A DNA stretch of 64,000 nt, taken from contig NZ_JACHZR010000002.1 of NCBI RefSeq assembly GCF_014193695.1, positions 248,001 to 312,000 of the forward strand. Reading direction: 5' to 3'. Position numbers and translations under genes: made by a program. The notes beneath the pieces are model-generated. The model was not told where the DNA came from. It was given only the letters and a program-made list of their open reading frames with translations, and ran no database searches. Below are positions 1 to 8,568 of this stretch, piece by piece (positions within the stretch are counted from its first letter, which is position 1; the number at the start of each line of letters is the position of its first letter). The stretch comes from Rhizobium sp. BK316. GTDB taxonomy: Bacteria; Pseudomonadota; Alphaproteobacteria; Rhizobiales; Rhizobiaceae.

Positions 1-675
1 GACAGCCTCCTTGTTATCCATGAAATCGTCGCTCTGCGGTCCGGGATGCTTCCAGCTCGCCTGCACGCCGTCAGGCTTCTCCCAGGCCGCGACGACTTCG
101 CCAGCCTCGCGCTGGATATTGCCGGCGACCGCCTGGCCGTAGAGGCAGCGGAAGCCACCCTTCTGGTTGATCAGGTCGTCGGAACCATTGCCGTAAAGCA
201 CATATTCCAGCGCGGTCAGGCCCTGCAAGGCCACACTCTTGCCGGCGATGGCATCGACGGTCGCGTCCTTCGGATCGGCCTTGGCGATCAGCGCCTGAAC
301 CTGCTTGAGGCCGACACCCTTGCGGTCGGGATAGAAGAGGATGTGCTCGAAGAGATTGTCCTGGATGACAGGGCCGGTCTGCACGATCTCGATCGTCGAC
401 CAGTAGCGGATCGTATCGTCGAAGGCGGACTTGGCGCGGTCGAGCGTCTGCTGCGTACCGAAAGCGCAGAGGTCGTTCATGGCGGTCGTCAGGCGTGCGG
501 CCGATTGCTGCATGTTGCGGTAGCCGGGCCGAATGACCTCATCGACGGCACGCTGCATGACCGATGGCACGGCATCCTCGTTGAGGCCCGAAGCGGGCGG
601 CGCGGCGCTCTGGGCGGCAGCCGATGTGGCAAGGCCGGTCAAGGCGAGGCAAAGGAGGGTGTGCCAGGGGCGCAT
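1..675 (-). CDS. imelysin family protein, 3' end outside window
   Basis: Exported iron-regulated imelysin (peptidase M75 / IrpA-like) protein; only the first 225 codons are present. The N-terminus (MRPWHTLLCLALTGLATSAAAQ) is a clear signal peptide, so the protein is periplasmic. The core includes a GLTALEYVLYG segment, the counterpart of the imelysin GxHxxE motif, here without the His. The start codon overlaps the stop of the upstream di-heme oxidoreductase gene by one base (TGATG), implying translational coupling. It is the second imelysin of the operon, so the two copies may play different parts in iron or haem handling. The biochemical role of the family is still poorly defined. Confidence 0.85.
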   Translation of the reverse strand, partial: MRPWHTLLCLALTGLATSAAAQSAAPPASGLNEDAVPSVMQRAVDEVIRPGYRNMQQSAARLTTAMNDLCAFGTQQTLDRAKSAFDDTIRYWSTIEIVQTGPVIQDNLFEHILFYPDRKGVGLKQVQALIAKADPKDATVDAIAGKSVALQGLTALEYVLYGNGSDDLINQKGGFRCLYGQAVAGNIQREAGEVVAAWEKPDGVQASWKHPGPQSDDFMDNKEAV

Positions 676-2213
676 CAGAGTGACTCCAGGAATGTAATCA
701 GGGCCTCTCTATCGTCTTTTGACAGCGAGGAGAATGTGTTGCGGGCTTTTTCAGCTTCGCCGCCATGCCAGAGAATTGCTTCGGTGAGATTTCTGGCGCG
801 GCCGTCGTGCAGGAAGAAGCTGTGTCCGCTGACAGTCCGGGTCAGTCCTATACCCCATAGCGGTGGTGTGCGCCATTCACGTCCGCTTGCAAGCCCCACT
901 TGCTGTCCGTCGGCCAGATCGTCGCCCATGTCGTGCAGCAGGAAATCGGAATAGGGCCAGATGAGCTGGAAGGATTGCGCCTTCTCAGCCGTATCGCGTC
1001 GGGTGACGAACTTCGGAACATGGCAGGAAATGCAGCCCGAATCGTAGAAAAGCTGCTTACCACGCAGCGTGCCGGCAAAGCTTGCCTTGCGGCGGGCCGG
1101 TACCGCGAGGTTCTCGGAATAGAAGGTGACGAGATCGAGTACCGGGCCGGGCGCTTCCTCGTTGCCGAGGCGTTTCTGTACGCCATCAGGCATGGCGAGG
1201 CACTTTGTCTCAGCCGCGGTGCAATCGCCATGGGCATCTGGTTTGTCCGGTGTCGAAATGCCGATATCGTTGGAGAAGGCGTCGGCGCTCTGATCGCGCA
1301 CATTGGCGTTCTGCGCCTTCCAGCCGAAACGACCGAGCGTGATCTCGCCGGTGCGATGGTCGCGTACGATGGCGGCCTTGCCGGATATGCCGTCGTGATC
1401 GAGATCATCGGGATCGGCATGCGCGAGAATATCCGCCGCGGGAATTGCCTCGATCAGCCCGAGGCCGATCATCGCCGGGGCGACGCGTGCTGAGATCGTT
1501 GTTGCCGGATCGAGCGGCCCGTAGGCGAGATCCTTGGCGGAATAAGCGGGTCTGCGCAGGCTAACCGTCTCCCCGCCCGCAAGCGTGACGGTCTCCTCGA
1601 TATAGGTGACAGCAACCTTGCCTTCGGCGGCAAGCCCCGGAACCGCGAGGTCCTGAAGTTGGTGGCCGTAAACAGGATCGGGGAAATTGATGACATCGGC
1701 GTCGGCGATTGCTTTTTCTTCCTCCGCTGTCTTCGCTGCACGGGCAATGCGCAGGACCATCGAGGTAGCGCTTGGACCATCCTCCGGCGGTTTGCCGCGA
1801 CCGTCATTGGCGTGGCAGCTCATGCAGGAACGGGCGTTGAAGAGCGGGCCGAGCCCATCGGAGGCTTGCGTAGAGGATGGCGCCGAAACCCAAAGCTTGC
1901 GGAAGAGCGCATTGCCGAGCCGGAAATTCTGTTCTTCCTCGAAGGGGATATTGGCCGAAATATGCGAGAAGCTGTCTTCGTTGACCGGATCGATGGATGT
2001 TGCCGCACCTGCCTGCATGGCTTCGTAGGGCTCGGCCTTGCTGAAATCATCCGCCGGCCTGACGATATCGGCAACGCGCTTCAGGTCCGCATCGGAAAGG
2101 TCGGTTCGTCTGGTCGGAAGATCGAAGGCGCCGGCGATTGCGACGGGAAGCCCGGCAAGCGAGGCGCAGAAAGCTGCGCTGACAAGGAGACGGCGGGCCG
2201 GTTTATGCGACAT
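675..2213 (-). CDS. di-heme oxidoreductase (DUF1111, 'thiol oxidoreductase') family protein
   Basis: A 512-residue exported c-type cytochrome-like protein. A signal peptide covers roughly residues 1-29. Two CxxCH haem c sites are visible, CMSCH at residues 130-134 and CISCH at 394-398, the pattern of the DUF1111 di-haem family often labelled thiol oxidoreductase. It probably acts in the periplasm in electron transfer. It lies between two imelysin genes, an arrangement common in alphaproteobacteria and linked to iron regulation. The stop overlaps the next start by one base. The substrate is unknown; the thiol oxidoreductase name is historical and not supported by anything seen here. Confidence 0.9.
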   Translation of the reverse strand: MSHKPARRLLVSAAFCASLAGLPVAIAGAFDLPTRRTDLSDADLKRVADIVRPADDFSKAEPYEAMQAGAATSIDPVNEDSFSHISANIPFEEEQNFRLGNALFRKLWVSAPSSTQASDGLGPLFNARSCMSCHANDGRGKPPEDGPSATSMVLRIARAAKTAEEEKAIADADVINFPDPVYGHQLQDLAVPGLAAEGKVAVTYIEETVTLAGGETVSLRRPAYSAKDLAYGPLDPATTISARVAPAMIGLGLIEAIPAADILAHADPDDLDHDGISGKAAIVRDHRTGEITLGRFGWKAQNANVRDQSADAFSNDIGISTPDKPDAHGDCTAAETKCLAMPDGVQKRLGNEEAPGPVLDLVTFYSENLAVPARRKASFAGTLRGKQLFYDSGCISCHVPKFVTRRDTAEKAQSFQLIWPYSDFLLHDMGDDLADGQQVGLASGREWRTPPLWGIGLTRTVSGHSFFLHDGRARNLTEAILWHGGEAEKARNTFSSLSKDDREALITFLESL

Positions 2214-2223
2214 TTCAAGGGTC

Positions 2224-2251
2224 CGGGCCGCTCCGGTTTCAGAGCGGCCCG
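2224..2251. other. intercistronic stem-loop between imelysin and di-heme oxidoreductase genes
   Basis: A perfect 10-bp GC-rich stem (CGGGCCGCTC / GAGCGGCCCG) with an 8-base loop sits in the 47-base gap between the two minus-strand genes. The T run lies on the plus-strand side, so it is not a canonical terminator for this operon. It may instead stabilise or process the mRNA and reduce downstream expression. Confidence 0.55.
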
Positions 2252-2260
2252 CCTTTTTGC

Positions 2261-3538
2261 TTATTTGAAGACAGCGTTAGGATTATCCAGGCTGTCGGAA
2301 CCTTCAAGCTCGACGGTGCCGAGGTCAAGTGCGGCAATAACGCGCTGGACCGACTTCGTCTGGTCGATGAGACCGTCGATGGCAGCCTGGACGACAGCGT
2401 TGCCTTCCTTGTTGCCCTCGCCGATCATCTGGTCGTACTTCTCGACTGTCTCGCCGCGCTTGGCCATGGCGTGCATGGCATCCAGCGTCTTATTGAGCTT
2501 GCCGGTCATCTCGGCGTCGAGAGCCTTGTCCTTGGCGGCAACGAGGTCGTGCAACGACGGGCCGGTCATCTTGGTGCCGTCGACGCGGCTGTATTCGCCC
2601 GTATAGGCGGCAGCGATGCCGATCGCATCGTTCAGGTGCGAGTTGTAGGTGTTGTCGGAGAAGCAATCGTGCTCTTCTTCCGGATCGTGCAGCAGCAGGC
2701 CGAGCTTCATGCGTTCGCCGGCGAGCTCACCGTAGGAGAGCGAACCCATGCCCGTCAGGATGGCGACGAGGCCAGCCTTCGGATCGGCTTCGACATGCTT
2801 GGTGGCTTCGCCATCCGCTGCCCAGTCGTCGGTCATTTCCTGCAGGTCGGAAACGAGCAGCGTGGAAGCCGACTTCAGATATTCGGCGCGGCGGTCGCAA
2901 TTGCCATGTGTGCAATTCTTCAGATCGTAATCGCTGGCAGGACGCTCGCCCGCACCTGGCCCCGTGCCATGCAGATCCTGGCCCCAGAGCAGGAATTCGA
3001 TGGCATGGTAGCCGGTCGCGACATTGGCTTCGATACCGCCGGCCTCGGCCAGCGTGCCGGAGAGGAATTCCGGCGTCAGCCTGGAAGCATCGACATCCTT
3101 GCCGTCGATCTTGATCGTCTTGTTGGCGATGACATTGGCGACATAGAGAGAGTTCTCGTCGCTTTCCGTGCCGTAGGAGGGATCCACGTAATCGATCAGG
3201 CCTTCATCGAGCGGCCACGCGTTGACCTTGCCCTCCCAGTCGTCGACAACTGGGTTGCCGAAACGGTAAACTTCGGTCTGCTGGTAGGGAACACGCGCCT
3301 TGATCCATGCGTCCTTGGCAGCCTTCAGCGTCTTATCATCAGGCGCCTTAAGAAACGTGTCGATGGCCGCGTCGAGCGCCTTGGCTGTCGTCAGCGAGTC
3401 TTCGTACTTGGCATGAGCGATTTCGGCATAGTGTTTCACGACAGCGGCTGCGTCGGTTGCCGCATGCGCGGGAAGGGCGAGCAGGGCGGCGGGGGCAATC
3501 GCCAGCGCGGCTGCTCGGAATGTGCGGTTGAGCTTCAT
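2261..3538 (-). CDS. imelysin family protein (IrpA-like), first gene of iron-linked operon
   Basis: A 425-residue exported imelysin / peptidase M75 family protein. The start MKLNRTFRAA was chosen because it begins a signal peptide ending near AHA (residue 26) and follows a strong ribosome site (AGGAGAGG) 5 bases upstream; a longer frame running further upstream lacks both. The family motif GxHxxE is seen as GYHAIEF at residues 176-182. Family members are iron-regulated periplasmic or surface proteins thought to bind iron or haem; the M75 peptidase assignment is uncertain. It leads an operon with the di-haem oxidoreductase and a second imelysin. An Irr-type iron control element about 80 bases upstream supports iron regulation. 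Confidence 0.92.
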   Translation of the reverse strand: MKLNRTFRAAALAIAPAALLALPAHAATDAAAVVKHYAEIAHAKYEDSLTTAKALDAAIDTFLKAPDDKTLKAAKDAWIKARVPYQQTEVYRFGNPVVDDWEGKVNAWPLDEGLIDYVDPSYGTESDENSLYVANVIANKTIKIDGKDVDASRLTPEFLSGTLAEAGGIEANVATGYHAIEFLLWGQDLHGTGPGAGERPASDYDLKNCTHGNCDRRAEYLKSASTLLVSDLQEMTDDWAADGEATKHVEADPKAGLVAILTGMGSLSYGELAGERMKLGLLLHDPEEEHDCFSDNTYNSHLNDAIGIAAAYTGEYSRVDGTKMTGPSLHDLVAAKDKALDAEMTGKLNKTLDAMHAMAKRGETVEKYDQMIGEGNKEGNAVVQAAIDGLIDQTKSVQRVIAALDLGTVELEGSDSLDNPNAVFK

Positions 3539-3619
3539 AATCCTCTCCTGTGACGGATTTCCGTCTGAATCCGCCGTTCGTCTCTTCGCCCAAAAGCAAA
3601 CTGGTGTCAAACACTCTAG

Positions 3620-3636
3620 TTTGGAATGGTTTTAAG
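3620..3636 (-). promoter_or_regulatory. putative iron control element (Irr box) upstream of imelysin operon
   Basis: TTTGGAA-TGG-TTTTAAG closely matches the rhizobial iron control element consensus TTTAGAA-N3-TTCTAAA bound by Irr. It lies about 80 bases upstream of the first imelysin start, a plausible promoter position. Two positions deviate in the right half-site and one (A to G) in the left. The assignment rests on the motif plus the iron-linked operon. Confidence 0.45.
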
Positions 3637-3771
3637 GATGGATTTCCGCGATCATTCTGTCTGTTTGAAAAGCATTTGCTTGAAAATTCGGCATGACGCG
3701 CGCTATTTATCGCGCACTCTGCTCAATCCTTCATCTGACCCGCCGAATACTCCCTCATCCGACCGGCCTTC

Positions 3772-4281
3772 ATGCGTCATCACATCAGGCATTTCATTCA
3801 TCGCCACGAACCGAAGGGCGCATTCCATGCGCACCTCAAGTCTGGAATTGGCGCCGTTATAGGCATGGTTTCAGTCGGTACACTTGCCATCACGACAGGC
3901 ATTCCGCTGCTGATCGCGCCCTTCGGCGCAACGGCGGTGCTGATCTTCGGACAACCGAAGAGCCCGCTTGCCCAACCGGCCAATGTCATCGGCGGCTATG
4001 TCCTTGCTGCTGCAGTCGGTGCCGCAGCCGCTTTCTTCTTTCCGGGTCTATGGTGGGTCGCGGCAATCGCCGTCGGCATCGCGATCGCCGCCATGCTGGC
4101 GCTGAGGGTCACGCATCCGCCGGCAGGTGCCGTGCCGCTTGTTGCTCTCGGCTCGCATCTCGGCGGATTGACGCTGTTTGCAGTCGTGCTGCTCGGTGGC
4201 GTTCTGCTGGTTGCGATCGCCGTCGTGCACCATCTCATCCCACCGCGGCATCAATATCCGCTACGGGCGCCGTCGCCGTAA
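3772..4281 (+). CDS. HPP family integral membrane protein
   Basis: A 169-residue membrane protein with a soluble His-rich N-terminus (about 25 residues) and four hydrophobic segments. The THPPAGA segment contains the His-Pro-Pro signature that names the HPP family. HPP proteins are inner-membrane proteins; some cyanobacterial and plastid homologues transport nitrite, but whether this one does is not known. It has no CBS domain, unlike some longer relatives. It is convergent with the RsmB gene, with only three bases between the two stops, and stands alone on its strand. Confidence 0.85.
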   Translation: MRHHIRHFIHRHEPKGAFHAHLKSGIGAVIGMVSVGTLAITTGIPLLIAPFGATAVLIFGQPKSPLAQPANVIGGYVLAAAVGAAAAFFFPGLWWVAAIAVGIAIAAMLALRVTHPPAGAVPLVALGSHLGGLTLFAVVLLGGVLLVAIAVVHHLIPPRHQYPLRAPSP

Positions 4282-4284
4282 GGC

Positions 4285-5574
4285 TCAGCCTTTCCTTTTG
4301 AGGCGGCAGAAGAAGAAGCCGTCAGTATCCGTCGAGGCCGGCGTCAGGGTGATCGTCTTGCCGTCGGAAGAGCGCGGGCGTGTGCTCTCCTTGCCGAACA
4401 GGCTATCCCAGGCAGGCAGAGCACCGACGATTTCGAAATCGCCGTTGTCGGCGGCAAAGCGGCGCACCTGCTCTTCGTTTTCCTGCGGCAGCACCGAGCA
4501 GGTCACGTAGATGAGTTCGCCGCCGGGGCGCACGAAGCCGCTTGCCTGCGTCAGCGCGTCCTGCTGCTGGGCGGTGCGTTCGTCGAGGTTCTTGGCGGTC
4601 AGCCGCCATTTCGTATCCGGGCGGCGGCGCCACGTGCCCGTGCCGGTGCAGGGCGCATCGACCAAAACCTTGTCGCAGCGGTCGCGCAGGCCGGACAGGC
4701 CTCTGATATCGTCATGGACCTGAACGTTGCGTGTGCCGGCGCGCTTCAGCCGCTCGATGATCGGCGCAAGCCGCTTGCGGTCGGCATCATACGCGTGGAC
4801 CTGGCCCTTGTTGTGCATGGCGGCCGCCATGGCGAGCGTCTTGCCGCCGCCGCCGGCGCAGTAATCCAGCACCTGCTCGCCATCGCTAGGCAGCACGAGA
4901 TCGGCAACGATCTGCGATCCCTCGTCCTGAACCTCGAACCAACCTTTCTGGAACGAAAGCTCGGCCGTCACGTTGGGCAAGCGTGAGGCACCCTCGCCGG
5001 CGGGAATCCGGATGCCATAGCGTGCGATCTTCGCTTTATTGGCACCGGCGCGTTCCAGCGCCTTGACGGCCTTTTCGCGGGTGGCCTTCAGGATATTGGC
5101 GCGCAGATCAAGCGTCGGGCGCCCGGCAAGCGCCTGTGCTTCGGAAAGCCAGTTGTCACCGAAAGCCTGTTCGAAGGAGGATTGAACCCATTCGGGAATA
5201 TCGCCCTGCACATGCGGGGCCGCATCGGAAAGAGAGCGGTTTTCGAAGGCCGCGAGCGCCTCGGCCGAAAGCGGCGTCGGTGCGAACTTGTCGTCGGCGA
5301 GTTCCGCAGCCAGCGTTTCCGGCGTAAAACCCCACTGGCGGAACATGACGGCATGCGCAATGGCAACGGCGCTGTCGTCGTCCATCAGATAGGCATGGGA
5401 GAGCCGCATGCGCAGCGCGTCATAGACGATGTTGCCGATCGCCGCCCGATCGCCGGAGCCGGCGAAACGGTGGGCGAGGCCCCAGTCCTTCAGCGCATCG
5501 GCGACAGGCCTTTTACGGGCGTCGATATCAGCCAGAACCGAAATCGCCCCTTCGAGGCGGCCGCCCAAACGCAT
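4285..5574 (-). CDS. rsmB: RsmB/NOP family RNA (cytosine-C5) methyltransferase
   Basis: A 429-residue S-adenosylmethionine-dependent RNA m5C methyltransferase of the RsmB/Sun group, which methylates 16S rRNA. An N-terminal NusB-like helical region precedes the Rossmann methyltransferase domain. Visible motifs are the SAM loop DYCAGGGGKTLAMAA, the DAPCTGTGTWRRRPD motif with one catalytic Cys, and VTCSVLPQENEEQV with the second Cys. The start is preceded by AGGAGAA at proper spacing. The gene is monocistronic as far as can be seen. Assignment to RsmB rather than another NOP2/Sun paralogue is likely but not certain, since rhizobia encode more than one. Confidence 0.85.
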   Translation of the reverse strand: MRLGGRLEGAISVLADIDARKRPVADALKDWGLAHRFAGSGDRAAIGNIVYDALRMRLSHAYLMDDDSAVAIAHAVMFRQWGFTPETLAAELADDKFAPTPLSAEALAAFENRSLSDAAPHVQGDIPEWVQSSFEQAFGDNWLSEAQALAGRPTLDLRANILKATREKAVKALERAGANKAKIARYGIRIPAGEGASRLPNVTAELSFQKGWFEVQDEGSQIVADLVLPSDGEQVLDYCAGGGGKTLAMAAAMHNKGQVHAYDADRKRLAPIIERLKRAGTRNVQVHDDIRGLSGLRDRCDKVLVDAPCTGTGTWRRRPDTKWRLTAKNLDERTAQQQDALTQASGFVRPGGELIYVTCSVLPQENEEQVRRFAADNGDFEIVGALPAWDSLFGKESTRPRSSDGKTITLTPASTDTDGFFFCRLKRKG

Positions 5575-5754
5575 TCAAACTTCTCCTGTTGCCTTGGCTG
5601 GTGAACGATCCACGCAAATGAGTCCCAGGAAACCTGCCAGGGAAACCTAAGTGACTGGGCGGATTGTTCACAAGTCTCAACCGCGTGGTTACCCGCGATT
5701 GACGGCAAGAGCAAGCGCCGCATCCGGCGCAGGGATTGTGCGGAGGACTTGGCC

Positions 5755-6117
5755 TCAGCTGATGATTTCGTAGCAGACCTTCGCAGTGCCCGAGGAGACC
5801 ATGCCGATATTCTGTGCAGCAGCGCGCGACAGATCGAGCACGCGACCACGGATAAACGGACCACGATCATTGATGCGAACGACGACGCTGCGGCCGTTGT
5901 TGCGGTTGGTGACCTTCACCTTGGTGCCGAACGCCAGAGAGCGATGTGCGGCAGTATAGATGGCCGGGTTCATGCGTTCCCCGGAAGCAGTTTTGGAGCG
6001 AAGTGCGTACCACGAAGCACCGCCACATCCGTTAGCAGCAAACCCTTCCGCCGGAAGGACGAAAGAACAGGCTGCAATGGCTGCGGTGGTGATTAGAGAA
6101 CGGCAGATTTTCTTCAA
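5755..6117 (-). CDS. RlpA-like septal ring protein (double-psi beta-barrel)
   Basis: A short (120 residue) exported RlpA-like protein. The start is TTG: it is the only start in front of the signal peptide ([20 protein letters not shown]...), and GAGGGA lies about 10 bases upstream. The rest is one double-psi beta-barrel domain (GGASWYAL, then ASGERMNP, then [18 protein letters not shown]), the RlpA fold that cleaves naked peptidoglycan glycan strands in some species. There is no SPOR domain, so septal targeting would differ from Pseudomonas or E. coli RlpA. A long AT-rich upstream region carries a palindrome that may regulate it. Confidence 0.85.
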   Translation of the reverse strand: MKKICRSLITTAAIAACSFVLPAEGFAANGCGGASWYALRSKTASGERMNPAIYTAAHRSLAFGTKVKVTNRNNGRSVVVRINDRGPFIRGRVLDLSRAAAQNIGMVSSGTAKVCYEIIS

Positions 6118-6526
6118 AACGGATTGTCCCTCAACTATTGAACTTGCGCCTTCGCAGGCGGTGGGGCTTCAATCCGGGGAAAAGTGGCGAAAAAGTGCCA
6201 AGGATGATCACGGAATATTACAGTCTGTAATATTTGTGATTTTGATAACATTGCGGTAGCAGGACACCGCTTTGTCAAGCTGTGGAAAAAACCTAATAAA
6301 ATCAGCTAAAATCCGAATAATTTTTTCGGAAAAACGGTAAGCAGTTGGTAGTCGCGGGAAATCACAAAATTTTTTTTCTCCGATTGCCATATTTGACGCC
6401 ACATTTGCGCAAATTTAGGGGCCGTTAACCATAATTCGGAGCGAAATTCAGTTCCCTAAAATTAGAAAGTAGGAAATTTCTACTCTTTATGGGCTATAAC
6501 CCGCTCACCCGAATGAGAAGGTTTCT
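6118..6526. other. 409-base AT-rich intergenic region upstream of rlpA-like gene
   Basis: This non-coding stretch is far more AT-rich than its surroundings and carries several A and T runs. Apart from the 21-bp palindrome at 6214-6234, no convincing gene was seen in either strand. It probably holds the promoter of the rlpA-like gene and the 3' end of the SDR transcript. Confidence 0.5.
6214..6234. promoter_or_regulatory. 21-bp perfect palindrome, likely operator
   Basis: Two 10-base arms, AATATTACAG and CTGTAATATT, flank a single central T. It lies about 100 bases upstream of the rlpA-like start in an AT-rich promoter region. Length and symmetry suit a dimeric regulator. No regulator gene is adjacent, and I do not recognise the protein that would bind. 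Confidence 0.55.
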
Positions 6527-7396
6527 TCAACCCCTCCAATGACCATTTTGCCAGAGCTGGGCGAGCGACATCGGGTAGTTCGGGAAGGCAAAACGGAAGC
6601 CCGCAGCCTTCAATTTTGCATTCGAAACCCGCTTGTTCTCACCGTAGAAAGAACGGGCCATCGCCGTCATCTCTGCCGTCTCGAAAGCCTGTTCCGGCGG
6701 CGGCTCGACGCCCATCAGGCGAGCCGCTTCGACGATGACGTCCTGCGGCGGACCGGGCTGATCGTCCGTGACATTATAGATGCCGCCGAGCGCGTGCTCC
6801 GACAGAAAGCGGGTGGAAGCGCCAATGTCCTCAACGCGGATGCGGTTGAAGACTTGCTCCTTCTTGATGATACGACGCGCCGTACCGCGATCGAGATTGA
6901 CGAAAGCGTTGCGTCTCGGCCCATAGATGCCTGAGAGACGCAAAATTGCGGCCGGCACGCCGCGGGCGCGTCCAAGTGCCAGCCAGGCCTCCTCAGCTTC
7001 CAACCGTTCCTTCGAGCGGCCGGAGACCGGAACGCAAAGGGCTTCTTCCGTCACCCAGCCGCCCTTATGATCGCCATAGACGCCGACGGTGGAGAGATAG
7101 CCGATCCATTGGAGCTTCGGCAGAAGTGCCGCGCCATCCTGACCAAGCAATGCAAGCAGCGGATCGGTGTCGCGCGGCGCAATCGACTGGACGAGATGAG
7201 TAACGTCTGCCATGGCAGCCTGCAGCTCGGCGCTCAAGGTCTCGCCATCAAAAAGGAAGGCTTCAATCCCGGCTCTCCGCAGTTCTTCGGCTTTTTCCGG
7301 AGAACGGGTCGTGCCGGAGGTGCGCACGCCGCTCTCACCAAAGGCCTTGGCGATCGCTGTACCGGAATAACCGCAGCCAAAGATCATCACATGCAT
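6527..7396 (-). CDS. SDR family NAD(P)-dependent epimerase/reductase-like protein
   Basis: A 289-residue extended short-chain dehydrogenase/epimerase-type protein. The N-terminus [19 protein letters not shown] is a Rossmann nucleotide-binding loop (GxxxxG variant GCGYSG), followed by GTTRSPEKAEELR. The segment LSTVGVYGDHKGGWVTE resembles the active-site region of epimerases, but the classic YxxxK is not clear. The start was chosen because it overlaps the QueG stop (TGATG) and has AGGAG at 8 bases; an in-frame start 24 bases upstream is less likely. It is the last gene of the GST-queG-SDR minus-strand operon. Substrate unknown. Confidence 0.8.
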   Translation of the reverse strand: MHVMIFGCGYSGTAIAKAFGESGVRTSGTTRSPEKAEELRRAGIEAFLFDGETLSAELQAAMADVTHLVQSIAPRDTDPLLALLGQDGAALLPKLQWIGYLSTVGVYGDHKGGWVTEEALCVPVSGRSKERLEAEEAWLALGRARGVPAAILRLSGIYGPRRNAFVNLDRGTARRIIKKEQVFNRIRVEDIGASTRFLSEHALGGIYNVTDDQPGPPQDVIVEAARLMGVEPPPEQAFETAEMTAMARSFYGENKRVSNAKLKAAGFRFAFPNYPMSLAQLWQNGHWRG

Positions 7397-8556
7397 CAGC
7401 TTACTCCTGCCATTCGCCACTCGCCGAGGACATCCTCGTCCGACTCACTTTCCCTTTGTGCGGCAAAGATGTCGAATTCGCCAGCCTTCATGAGCCGCGA
7501 CAATGCCCAGACCGCCATGCCGCGCACGGTAGGCGAGGCATCGGTGGCCAGAATGCGACATTGCTCGATGAGGCTGCGCTCACCGGAATTGCCGGCGGCG
7601 ATCAGCACATTACGGATGAAGCGGTCGCGGCCGATGCGCTTGACCGGCGAGCCGCTGAAGAAGCTGCGAAAGGTCGGATCGTCAAGCGTGAGAAGGAAGG
7701 CGATGGACGGCTCCTTCAGATCTTCGCGTGCCTTCAGCTTCATTTCCGAGGCTTCGCTTGCGAACTTGTTCCACGGGCAGGCAGCAAGACAATCGTCGCA
7801 GCCGTAGATGCGATTGCCGATCAGCGGCCGGAACTCAGGATCGATCGGTCCCTTGTGCTCGATGGTCAGATACGAGATGCAGCGGCGCGCATCGATCTGA
7901 TAGGGCGCCGGAAAGGCGGCGGTCGGGCAGGCATCGAGGCAGGCGCGGCAGGAGCCGCAATGATCCGTCTCGGGCATATCTATATTGAGATCGGCGGTCG
8001 TGAACATCGAGCCGAGGAAAAGCCAGGAGCCATGTTCGCGGCTGAGAAGGTTGGTGTGTTTGCCCTGCCAGCCAAGCCCGGCCGCAGCTGCCAGCGGCTT
8101 TTCCATGACCGGTGCGGTATCGACGAAGACCTTAACATCTGCGCCCGCCCTGGCGGCAAAACGTGTGGCGATCTCCTTCAGCCGGCCCTTGATGACATCA
8201 TGATAATCGCGATTGCGGGCATAGACGGAGATCGCCGCCTTGTCCTTCTTGTCGAGAATGCCGCGCGGATCTTCCTCAGGCCCATAATTGAGGCCGAAGA
8301 CCGCGACCGAGCGCACATCGCTCCAGAGCGTGCTTGGATCGCCACGGCGCTCTCGTGTCTCGGCCATCCATTCCATCGTTCCATGCCGGCCGGCATCGAT
8401 GAACTGGCCGAGCCGCTCCTTTGCGTCAGGAATCGAATCCGGACGGGTGACGCGACAGAGATCAAAGCCGAGAGCGAGTGATTCCGCCTTCAGGAAGGCG
8501 GTCAAATTGTCGCGGCGCTTGCGCTCTTTTATATCATCGATTTTTGCGTCGGGCAT
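7396..8556 (-). CDS. queG: epoxyqueuosine reductase QueG
   Basis: A 386-residue cobalamin- and Fe-S-dependent enzyme that reduces epoxyqueuosine to queuosine in tRNA, the last step of queuosine formation. Two 4Fe-4S motifs of the expected type are present, [12 protein letters not shown] and [13 protein letters not shown], in the C-terminal half, preceded by the catalytic domain ([19 protein letters not shown] near the N-terminus, [24 protein letters not shown] in the middle). The C-terminus resembles a HEAT-like repeat. It lies 12 bases downstream of a GST-family gene and overlaps the following SDR gene by one base, so all three are probably co-transcribed. Confidence 0.95.
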   Translation of the reverse strand: MPDAKIDDIKERKRRDNLTAFLKAESLALGFDLCRVTRPDSIPDAKERLGQFIDAGRHGTMEWMAETRERRGDPSTLWSDVRSVAVFGLNYGPEEDPRGILDKKDKAAISVYARNRDYHDVIKGRLKEIATRFAARAGADVKVFVDTAPVMEKPLAAAAGLGWQGKHTNLLSREHGSWLFLGSMFTTADLNIDMPETDHCGSCRACLDACPTAAFPAPYQIDARRCISYLTIEHKGPIDPEFRPLIGNRIYGCDDCLAACPWNKFASEASEMKLKAREDLKEPSIAFLLTLDDPTFRSFFSGSPVKRIGRDRFIRNVLIAAGNSGERSLIEQCRILATDASPTVRGMAVWALSRLMKAGEFDIFAAQRESESDEDVLGEWRMAGVS

Positions 8557-8568
8557 GAAAAGCCCTCG

